The translations under genes were made by a program, and so were the position numbers. The notes under the pieces were generated by a model. That model did not search any database. It worked only from the letters and a program-made list of their open reading frames with translations, and was not told the origin of the DNA. This document shows positions 1-6,042 of a DNA stretch of 15,593 nucleotides, piece after piece. Each line of letters begins with the position of its first letter. Position 1 is the first letter of the stretch. Source of the DNA: Bordetella parapertussis (GTDB lineage Bacteria > Pseudomonadota > Gammaproteobacteria > Burkholderiales > SG8-41); contig CAMBCD010000028.1 in assembly GCA_945863085.1 (NCBI GenBank), positions 1 through 15,593 of the forward strand. The letters run 5' to 3'.

Positions 1-5
1 GCACC

Positions 6-1463
6 ATGAGCGAAGCCACCAACCTGATTTTCATCATGTCCGACGAGCACAACAAACGTGTGCTCGGCTGCGCCGGCCATCCGATGATCAAGACCCCGAA
101 CCTTGACGCACTGGCCGCGCGCGGCACGCGTTTCACCTCCGCCTATACCAATTGCCCGATCTGCGTGCCGGCGCGCGCCGCCTTCGCGACCGGGCGTTAT
201 GTGCACGACATCCGTTACTGGGACAACGCCATCGCCTATGACGGCAAGATCCCGACCTGGGGTCACCGCCTGATGGCGCAGGGCCACCATGTCGCCTCCA
301 TCGGCAAACTGCATTACCTCGATTCGGATGCCAAAAGGAACGGCTTCGACGAGGAAATCCTGCCGCTGCACATCGTCAACGGCGTGGGCGATCTTCTGGG
401 ACTCATCCGCGAGGAACTGCCGCGGCGCCCCGGCTCCGCCAACCTCGGCCCGGAAGCCGGCAAGGGCGAATCGGAATACACCAAGTACGACAGCAGCATT
501 GCCGCAGAAACCATCAAATGGCTCAAACAGAAAGCGCCGGCGTTAAAAACCAAACCCTGGGCGCTGTATGTCGGTTTTGTATCGCCGCATTTCCCGCTGA
601 TCGCACCACCGCAGTTCTACGACATGTATCCGGAAGACGCGGTGCCCTGGCCCAATATGTACGCAAAAGACCAGCGCCCGCAACACCCCTTCACTGATGC
701 GATGCGCAAATGCCTCTGTTACGACGATGCCTTTGATGAGCCGATGGTGCGCCGCGCGATTGCCGCCTACTTCGGCCTGACTTCCTTCCTCGACCACAAC
801 GTCGGGCAGATCCTGCGCACACTGGAGGAAACCGGGCTGATGAACAACACCCGCGTCGTTTATTCATCGGACCACGGCGACAACCTCGGCACCCGCGGCA
901 TGTGGGGCAAATCGACCATGTACGAGGAATCCGCGGGCATCCCTATGATCATCGCCGGCCCCGGCGTACCCCAGGGCAGCGTCTGCGACACACCGGTGAC
1001 GCTGGCCGACGGTTTCCCGACTTTCATCCATGCGCTGGGCGCAAAGTCGCACCCTGATGATGCCAAATTGCCGGGCAACTCGCTGATCGATGTCGCGCAG
1101 GGCCTGGTGCCGGCGCGCACCATCCTCTCCGAATACCATGCTGCCGGCGCGGTCTGCGGTGCATCGATGATCCGCCATGGCCAGTGGAAATACATCCATT
1201 ACGCGACGCTGCCGCCGATGCTGTTTGACCTGAAAAACGACCCGCAGGAACGCCGCGATCTCGGCCGCGATCCTGCACACAAGGCGGTGATTGCCGAATG
1301 CGAGGCCGCGCTGCGCAAAGTCGTCAATCCGGAAGCCGCCGACAAAATGGCCAAAGCCGACCAGAAAGCGATGATCGCAAAATTCGGCGGCGAGGACGCC
1401 ATCCTGAAACGCGGCACCTTCCGTTATTCGCCGCCGCCGGGATCTAAGGCTTCATACTATTAA
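6..1463 (+). CDS. Sulfatase-family hydrolase (alkaline phosphatase superfamily), cytoplasmic
   Basis: A 485-residue sulfatase-family enzyme, expected to hydrolyse a sulfate ester, or possibly a phosphonate or phosphate ester. The signature C53-V-P-A-R57 followed by A-T-G-R64 is visible; C53 would be converted to formylglycine by a maturase not seen in this window. Other probable active-site residues are D13 in the N-terminal S-D-E-H stretch, N74, K101 and H103 (G-K-L-H), and D289-H290 (S-D-H-G-D). The Asp-His metal pair resembles the choline sulfatase and phosphonate monoester hydrolase branch rather than classical arylsulfatases with Asp-Asn. There is no signal peptide, so it should act in the cytoplasm. 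It begins 5 bases into the window, so its ribosome site cannot be seen. A Bug protein gene follows after 30 bases, and a paralogue with identical residue numbering for the signature Cys lies beyond it. The family is clear; the substrate is unknown. Confidence 0.9.
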   Translation: MSEATNLIFIMSDEHNKRVLGCAGHPMIKTPNLDALAARGTRFTSAYTNCPICVPARAAFATGRYVHDIRYWDNAIAYDGKIPTWGHRLMAQGHHVASIGKLHYLDSDAKRNGFDEEILPLHIVNGVGDLLGLIREELPRRPGSANLGPEAGKGESEYTKYDSSIAAETIKWLKQKAPALKTKPWALYVGFVSPHFPLIAPPQFYDMYPEDAVPWPNMYAKDQRPQHPFTDAMRKCLCYDDAFDEPMVRRAIAAYFGLTSFLDHNVGQILRTLEETGLMNNTRVVYSSDHGDNLGTRGMWGKSTMYEESAGIPMIIAGPGVPQGSVCDTPVTLADGFPTFIHALGAKSHPDDAKLPGNSLIDVAQGLVPARTILSEYHAAGAVCGASMIRHGQWKYIHYATLPPMLFDLKNDPQERRDLGRDPAHKAVIAECEAALRKVVNPEAADKMAKADQKAMIAKFGGEDAILKRGTFRYSPPPGSKASYY

Positions 1464-1493
1464 ACAGCAATAAAAAACGACCAGGAGGAGACC

Positions 1494-2462
1494 ATGCATT
1501 ACGTTCTGCGTCACTTCATCACCGGCATCACACTGGCACTGGCAGCGTCTGTCGCAATCGCACAGGCATACCCGAACAAACCGATCCGCTTCCTGGTACC
1601 GAGCCCGGCCGGCGGCTCCCCGGACATCCTCGCGCGCATCGTCGGCGCCCGGCTGTCGGAGCAGTTGAAGCAGCAGGTGGTCATCGACAACCGCGGCGGC
1701 GCCAGTGGTGTCATCGGCGTGGAAATCGTCAGGAACGCGGCACCCGACGGCCACACCCTGCTGCTGGCAACCGCAACGAACTTTGCCTCGCTGCCGGTTC
1801 TCAAAAGCAAACTGCCGTACGACGTTGATCGCGATTTCACGCACCTGTCGCGCATCGCCTGGGTGGCGAACGTGGCCACGGTCAACGCCAACCTCGGTGT
1901 CAATTCCGTCGCCGACCTGGTCAAGCTGGCCAGGGACAAGCCGGGCCAGCTCAACTTCGGCTCTGCGGGTAACGGCACGCCGGCCCACCTCGCCGGCGCC
2001 ATGTTCAACGTGCTCGCCGGCGTCAAAACCACGCACATTCCCTACAAGGGCGCCGCACTGGCGCTATCCGACATGATGGGCGGGCAGATCCAGTTCCTGA
2101 TCACCTCGCCGCTGGTGGCGATACCGCATGGGCGCGCCGGGCGCATCAAGGTGCTGGCGACCACCGGCGCACAACGCGATCCGCTGCTGCCCGAGTTGCC
2201 AACCATGGCCGAAACCGTGCCCGGTTACGAGATCGTGCAGTGGTGGGGCATCACCGTCGCCAAAGGCACGCCGGCGGCGATCACCCAGCGCCTGCACAAG
2301 GAACTGATGACCGCACTGAACCATCCGGACTCGAGGGCGCAAATGAACAAGAATGGCGCCACGCCCAGCCCCGAATCACCCGAACAATTCATGGCGTTCA
2401 TGAAAGCCGAACGCGCACGCATCGCCAACGTCGGCAAACAGGCCGGCATCAAGCTCGACTGA
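1494..2462 (+). CDS. Bug/TctC-family periplasmic solute-binding protein
   Basis: A 322-residue extracytoplasmic binding protein of the tripartite tricarboxylate transporter family. A Sec signal peptide covers about residues 1-25, with cleavage probably after A-Q-A before YPNKP. Typical Bug motifs follow: P-x-K-P-I-R near the mature N-terminus, a P-A-G-G-S-P-D ligand-binding loop, the D-N-R-G-G-A-S-G segment, A-A-P-D-G-H-T, and H-I-P-Y-K-G. Bug proteins usually bind carboxylates or other small organic acids. The start is supported by a strong AGGAGG at 1483-1488, five bases before the ATG. It sits between two sulfatase genes, 30 bases after the first and 21 before the second. No TctA or TctB membrane subunits are present, so it is an orphan binding protein, which is common in Burkholderiales. 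The proposed role is capture of the compound on which the neighbouring hydrolases act (inference). Confidence 0.92.
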   Translation: MHYVLRHFITGITLALAASVAIAQAYPNKPIRFLVPSPAGGSPDILARIVGARLSEQLKQQVVIDNRGGASGVIGVEIVRNAAPDGHTLLLATATNFASLPVLKSKLPYDVDRDFTHLSRIAWVANVATVNANLGVNSVADLVKLARDKPGQLNFGSAGNGTPAHLAGAMFNVLAGVKTTHIPYKGAALALSDMMGGQIQFLITSPLVAIPHGRAGRIKVLATTGAQRDPLLPELPTMAETVPGYEIVQWWGITVAKGTPAAITQRLHKELMTALNHPDSRAQMNKNGATPSPESPEQFMAFMKAERARIANVGKQAGIKLD

Positions 2463-2483
2463 AAACCTCGATTGCAAAACGCC

Positions 2484-3962
2484 ATGACCCAAGCCGCCAA
2501 CCTGATCCTGTTCCAGTCCGACAACCACAACGGCCAGCTGATGGGTTGCGAGGGTCACCCCCTGGTGCAGACGCCGGTGATGGACCGCATTGCCGCGCGC
2601 GGCGTGCGTTTTGCCAGCGCCTATTGCAGCAGCCCCTTGTGCTGCCCGTCGCGCTCCAGCCTCGCCACCGGCCGTTATCCGCACCAGACCGGTTACTGGG
2701 ACAACGCCCTCACCTACGATGGAAAAATACCGACCTGGCATCATCGCCTGCGCGAACAGGGCCACAACATAACGGCGGTGGGCAAGCTGCACTATCGCTC
2801 CAGCGAAGACGACAACGGCTTCACTGAAGAAATCGTGCCCATGCATCTGCACGAGGGCAAGGGTGCGATCAAGAACCTGCTGCGCGGTTACGGCACGGAA
2901 CCCGCCAAGGACGACGGCAGTTTCTGGAAACTCTATATCGAACGCTCCGGCGTCGGCGCCACGCATTACCAGGACTATGACCGTGACATCACTGCCAGGG
3001 CCGTGGCCTGGCTGAAACAGCATGCCAATGCCGGCGGCAAGCCCTGGGTGCTGTATGTGTCCTACATCAGCGCGCATCCGCCGTTCACTGTGCCGCAGCG
3101 TTTCTGGGACCTGTATCCCGAGTCGAAAATGCCGCTGCCGCCCGCGTTCCGCCAGGGCGAACGCCCCGAACATCCCGCCGTGGAATTCCTGCGCCACATG
3201 GACGGCATGCGGGTGATGACCGATGAAGCCGCGCTGCGCCGCATCGCTGCGGGTTATTTCGGACTGATCACCCACCTCGACGAACAGATGGGTGAAGTAT
3301 TAAATGCCGCGGAGGAACTGGGCCTCCTGGGCAACACCCGCATCGCCTACACCAGCGATCACGGCGAACTGTTCGGCGCACAGGGCGTGTTCGGCAAAAA
3401 AAATCTTTACGAAGGCGCGATCCGCGTGCCGCTGCTGGTGGCCGGCCCGGGTGTGCCGCAGGGCCGCGTCGTGCAACAGTTTGCGTCCCACGTCGACCTG
3501 TTTCCGACCTTGGTCGCCGCTGCCGGTGCGCGGCTCACTGCGGCAGACCATGACCTGCCCGGCATTGACCTGTGGCCGGCCATCGGTGGCCAGGAAACAC
3601 AGCGGCTCGCTTTCGCCGAATATCATGCGCAAGGCTCGAAGGCCGGCGCCTTTGTTCTGCGCGACGGCGCGATGAAACTCATCTACCACGTCAGCATGCC
3701 GGCACAACTGTTTGATCTGGCAAAAGATCCGGACGAAACCCGCGATCTGGCCGCCGGCGCTCCGGGAATCGTGCAGGCTCTGGAGAAAAAACTTCGCGCA
3801 ATTTGTGATCCCGAGGCGGTCGATGCCCGCGCCAAAGCCGACCAGCGCAAGGCCGCGGACGCCTGGGGGGGAGCTGCCAAACTCCTCGGTGAAACCCAGA
3901 TCCTGTTCACCCCGCCACCCGGGGTATCCAAGGAAGAAGCCTGGAAAATTCCTGGCAGTTGA
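2484..3962 (+). CDS. Second sulfatase-family hydrolase, paralogue of the first gene
   Basis: A 492-residue sulfatase-family enzyme. The signature is C53-C54-P-S-R57 followed by L-A-T-G-R64, with C53 as the formylglycine precursor. The N-terminal metal Asp is D13 in S-D-N-H-N, G-K-L-H-Y is conserved, and D292-H293 lies in T-S-D-H-G-E. The two sulfatases align almost without gaps through the first 110 residues (shared G-C-x-G-H-P, A-A-R-G, and Y-W-D-N-A segments), so they are paralogues, probably from an old duplication with diverged specificity. There is no signal peptide. The ATG at 2484 was preferred over an in-frame TTG at 2472, because the protein then begins at the same place as its paralogue. 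No good Shine-Dalgarno is seen, and translation may depend on coupling to the Bug gene 21 bases upstream. The substrate is unknown. Confidence 0.9.
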   Translation: MTQAANLILFQSDNHNGQLMGCEGHPLVQTPVMDRIAARGVRFASAYCSSPLCCPSRSSLATGRYPHQTGYWDNALTYDGKIPTWHHRLREQGHNITAVGKLHYRSSEDDNGFTEEIVPMHLHEGKGAIKNLLRGYGTEPAKDDGSFWKLYIERSGVGATHYQDYDRDITARAVAWLKQHANAGGKPWVLYVSYISAHPPFTVPQRFWDLYPESKMPLPPAFRQGERPEHPAVEFLRHMDGMRVMTDEAALRRIAAGYFGLITHLDEQMGEVLNAAEELGLLGNTRIAYTSDHGELFGAQGVFGKKNLYEGAIRVPLLVAGPGVPQGRVVQQFASHVDLFPTLVAAAGARLTAADHDLPGIDLWPAIGGQETQRLAFAEYHAQGSKAGAFVLRDGAMKLIYHVSMPAQLFDLAKDPDETRDLAAGAPGIVQALEKKLRAICDPEAVDARAKADQRKAADAWGGAAKLLGETQILFTPPPGVSKEEAWKIPGS

Positions 3963-3997
3963 GATGCAAAAAAGCGGGCCTGAGCTTGCAGTCTGGC

Positions 3998-4026
3998 AAA
4001 AAAAAGGGCGCCGGGGAAGCGCCCTT
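3998..4026 (-). terminator. Intrinsic terminator oriented on the minus strand
   Basis: The stem AAGGGCGC (4004-4011) pairs with GCGCCCTT (4019-4026) around a 7-base loop. Read on the minus strand it is followed by eight Ts (complement of the A run 3998-4005), the classic shape of a rho-independent terminator. Read on the plus strand, after the sulfatase operon, only two Ts follow, so it would be a poor terminator there. No minus-strand gene lies to its right before oxyR, which is on the plus strand. It may instead be a weak bidirectional terminator of the sulfatase operon. Confidence 0.55.
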
Positions 4027-4066
4027 GAGGATCCTACATGCGTTTGCTCACGTTCCGCACAGGCCA

Positions 4067-4093
4067 TTGATTTTTAGGGGATTTAAAAATCAA
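4067..4093. promoter_or_regulatory. Perfect 10-bp inverted repeat upstream of oxyR, candidate operator
   Basis: TTGATTTTTA (4067-4076) and TAAAAATCAA (4084-4093) form a perfect inverted repeat with a 7-base spacer, AT-rich inside GC-rich surroundings. It lies 62 bases before the oxyR start codon, where LysR-type regulators commonly bind to autoregulate. It does not contain the ATAG-N7-CTAT OxyR consensus. It could be an operator for another regulator or, less likely, a weak RNA hairpin ending the sulfatase transcript. Confidence 0.4.
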
Positions 4094-4155
4094 GCTCGGC
4101 CGGGCACAACGCTCACAGCAACTAGACCCGGTGTTTCCGGTAAAGTTCCGCCGCC

Positions 4156-5088
4156 ATGACCCTCACTGAACTGCGTTACATCGTCGCCGTCGCCCATGCA
4201 CGCCATTTCGGCCGCGCCGCAGAAGCCTGTTTCGTCAGCCAGCCAACGCTGTCGGTGGCGGTCAAAAAACTCGAGGAGGAACTGGGCGTGCAGATTTTCG
4301 AGCGCGGCCCGAACGAAGTCACGGTCACTGTGGCCGGCGGCCGTGTCGTCGAGCAGGCCCAGCGCACGCTGGAGGAAGCCGACAAAATTCGCAGCATCGC
4401 CAAGTCCACCGGCGACCCGCTGGAAGGCACGCTCAAGCTGGGTGTCATATTCACCATAGCACCCTACCTGCTGCCGCAACTGATCCCGGTGCTGCGCCGG
4501 CGCGCACCGAAAATGCCCTTGATTCTTGAGGAAAATTACACCGCGACCCTGTCCGAGCGGCTGAAACGCGGCGACATCGACGCCGCCATCGTGGCACTCC
4601 CGTTCAGTGAAGCTGGCATCACCGTGACCCCCCTCTACGACGAAGCCTTTGTCGTCGCCCTAGCCAAAACGCATGCCTGGGCCGCGCGCAAATCCATCGC
4701 TGCGGAGGAACTCGCCGGCGAAAGCCTGCTGCTGCTCGGCACCGGCCACTGCTTCCGCGATCAGGTGCTCAATGCCTGCCCGGCGCTCAACCGCTCCAGC
4801 GCAACACCGGGCTCGCTGCAGCAAACCGTTGAAGGTTCATCGCTGGAAACCATCCGCCTGATGGTGGCCTCGGGCATGGGCATGACCGTGCTGCCGGCCT
4901 CGGCCGTCCCGGCCAAACGCGTAGCGGCCGACCTGCTGACCTATGTCCCGTTCTCGCGCCCGGTGCCCGACCGCCGGGTGGTGCTGGCGTCGCGCTCGAG
5001 TTTCCCGCGCAGCGCCGCCCTTGATGTCATCCGCGATGCAGTGACGGCCTGCGAGCTCCACGGCGCCACCCCGGTAAAGAATAAATAA
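4156..5088 (+). CDS. oxyR: LysR-family peroxide sensor and transcription regulator OxyR
   Basis: A 310-residue LysR-type regulator. The N-terminal winged helix-turn-helix spans about residues 1-60 (Q29-P-T-L-S recognition region). A linker helix follows, and then the two-part regulatory domain. The redox region reads G-H198-C199-F-R201-D202-Q with a second Cys at C208, so both disulfide-forming cysteines of E. coli OxyR are present at exactly the same residue numbers; T100 is also conserved. By family knowledge, H2O2 oxidises C199, the C199-C208 disulfide forms, and the protein activates peroxide-defence genes. The next three plus-strand genes encode a rubrerythrin peroxide-reduction chain, and an ATAG-N7-CTAT element lies just downstream of this gene at 5125-5139. 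No Shine-Dalgarno is visible before the ATG at 4156. Identification is strong because of the paired cysteines; control of the neighbours is inferred. Confidence 0.93.
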   Translation: MTLTELRYIVAVAHARHFGRAAEACFVSQPTLSVAVKKLEEELGVQIFERGPNEVTVTVAGGRVVEQAQRTLEEADKIRSIAKSTGDPLEGTLKLGVIFTIAPYLLPQLIPVLRRRAPKMPLILEENYTATLSERLKRGDIDAAIVALPFSEAGITVTPLYDEAFVVALAKTHAWAARKSIAAEELAGESLLLLGTGHCFRDQVLNACPALNRSSATPGSLQQTVEGSSLETIRLMVASGMGMTVLPASAVPAKRVAADLLTYVPFSRPVPDRRVVLASRSSFPRSAALDVIRDAVTACELHGATPVKNK

Positions 5089-5124
5089 TGTTTAAAAACA
5101 ATGAGTTATAAATTAACCCTTAAT

Positions 5125-5160
5125 ATAGCCAATGACTATTGATTATTTAATAACAATCAA
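5125..5160 (+). promoter_or_regulatory. Candidate OxyR operator and -35 region in front of rubrerythrin
   Basis: ATAG (5125-5128), seven bases, then CTAT (5136-5139) exactly matches one half of the known OxyR site ATAG-N7-CTAT-N7-ATAG-N7-CTAT. The next half, at the right spacing, is degenerate (TTAA at 5147-5150, CAAT at 5158-5161). TTGATT at 5139-5144 could be a -35 element abutting the box, the arrangement expected of an OxyR-activated promoter. No good -10 is seen; the best at 17-base spacing is TGGATT (5162-5167), which fits dependence on an activator. An imperfect palindrome (arms 5139-5147 and 5152-5160, 8 of 9 paired) overlaps. The whole 152-base gap between oxyR and rubrerythrin is notably AT-rich. 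Confidence 0.5.
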
Positions 5161-5240
5161 TTGGATTAATCAACCCGCGGCGACCAGAATGCACTCCAAG
5201 CGTTGCAAGACACGCCACTTTTCAACCACAGGAGATGCAG

Positions 5241-5714
5241 ATGAAAGCCGAATCAGTGACCATCAAAAACATCGAAGCCGCCTTCGCCGGCGAATCCATG
5301 GCACACATCAAGTACATGTATTTCGCCAAGATCAGCCGCGAACAGGGCGACATTGAAACCGCCAAAGTGTTCGAAGAAACCGCAGCGCAGGAAGTGCAGC
5401 ACGCCTTCGGCCACCTCGACCTGCTCTACCCGAAAACCGAACTGACCCCCGCCAAGGCGCTGGACATGGCGATTGCCGGCGAGACCTACGAATACACCGA
5501 AATGTATCCGCAGTTCCGCCACCTCGCCGAGCAGGAAGGCAACCACGCCGCGGTGAAGGAAATGGACGAGCAGATCGAGGAATCGAAAGAACATGCCGCG
5601 CGTTTCCAGCAAACACTCGCCAAGGCCGCAAAACGTTTTGCCGCACTGGCCAAGGTCGAGGAACGCCACGCCAACCACTACCGTGCCACGCTGGCACGTG
5701 TCAAAGCCGCTTAA
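5241..5714 (+). CDS. rbr: Rubrerythrin, diiron peroxidase (short form without rubredoxin domain)
   Basis: A 157-residue four-helix ferritin-like diiron protein that reduces H2O2 to water using electrons from rubredoxin; expected in the cytoplasm. All seven iron ligands of the family can be assigned: E18, E51 and H54 (E-V-Q-H), E81 and E84 (G-E-T-Y-E-Y), then E140 and H143 (E-E-R-H). The C-terminal rubredoxin-like FeS4 domain of classical rubrerythrins is missing; a separate rubredoxin gene follows at once and can replace it. The ATG at 5241 is preferred over 5235 because AGGAG (5230-5234) touches the first ATG but lies six bases before the second. The stop codon overlaps the Shine-Dalgarno of the rubredoxin gene, so the two are probably translationally coupled. 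Upstream lies an OxyR-like box. Function is confident; control by OxyR is inferred. Confidence 0.95.
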   Translation: MKAESVTIKNIEAAFAGESMAHIKYMYFAKISREQGDIETAKVFEETAAQEVQHAFGHLDLLYPKTELTPAKALDMAIAGETYEYTEMYPQFRHLAEQEGNHAAVKEMDEQIEESKEHAARFQQTLAKAAKRFAALAKVEERHANHYRATLARVKAA

Positions 5715-5726
5715 GGAGAAATGAAC

Positions 5727-5909
5727 ATGACGACTGAACTTCGCAAATGGGAATGCATTGTCTGCGGTTACGTTTATGACGAAGCCGAAGGCGATCCGGA
5801 ACACGGCATCAAGGCCGGCACCCGCTGGGAAGACATCCCCGCAGACTGGGCCTGCCCGGAGTGCGGTGTCGCCAAAGCCGACTTCGAGATGGCGCTGAAA
5901 GCCGCTTAA
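5727..5909 (+). CDS. Rubredoxin
   Basis: A 60-residue rubredoxin, a small cytoplasmic electron carrier with one FeS4 centre. The two cysteine knuckles are C10-I-V-C13-G and C43-P-E-C46-G, with the usual aromatic residues W8, Y15, Y17 and W34. It probably passes electrons from the rubredoxin reductase at 6043 to the rubrerythrin upstream. There are two in-frame ATGs, at 5721 and 5727. The Shine-Dalgarno AAGGAG (5713-5718), which overlaps the rubrerythrin TAA, is two bases from the first and eight from the second, so 5727 was chosen; starting at 5721 would add only M-N. The gene is followed by a strong GC-rich hairpin at 5940-5970, so rubrerythrin and rubredoxin may form a two-gene transcript with only partial read-through into the reductase. 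Confidence 0.95.
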   Translation: MTTELRKWECIVCGYVYDEAEGDPEHGIKAGTRWEDIPADWACPECGVAKADFEMALKAA

Positions 5910-5939
5910 GCACGTAACAAAGCAAGTAACACGCAATAC

Positions 5940-5970
5940 CCCGTCCCGCCCTGCGCGGGACGGGTGTTGT
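5940..5970 (+). terminator. Hairpin terminator or attenuator after rubredoxin
   Basis: CCCGTCCCGC (5940-5949) pairs perfectly with GCGGGACGGG (5955-5964) across a 5-base loop, followed by the T-rich TGTTGT (5965-5970). The stem is very stable but the T tract is weak. It lies 30 bases after the rubredoxin stop and 72 bases before the rubredoxin reductase start, so it could stop or only reduce transcription into the reductase. Confidence 0.55.
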
Positions 5971-6042
5971 ACACCGCAACACAGCAAAGCAGGTCATGGT
6001 ACGGTTTGATAACATGCAGCGCTGATTTTCCATGGAACCAAA

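Noticed and set aside
2376..3275. A 299-codon open frame on the minus strand inside the second sulfatase gene
   Set aside because: It is a shadow of a GC-rich gene: it lies opposite a well-supported sulfatase with intact motifs, has low-complexity composition, and shows no recognisable domain.
5139..5173. FNR/Anr box in the rubrerythrin promoter (TTGAT and ATCAA words)
   Set aside because: The FNR consensus needs four bases between TTGAT and ATCAA. The pairs here are separated by twelve or more, and no correctly spaced pair was found.
5235..5240. Rubrerythrin start at the first ATG (5235)
   Set aside because: The AGGAG directly touches this ATG. The second ATG at 5241 has normal spacing.
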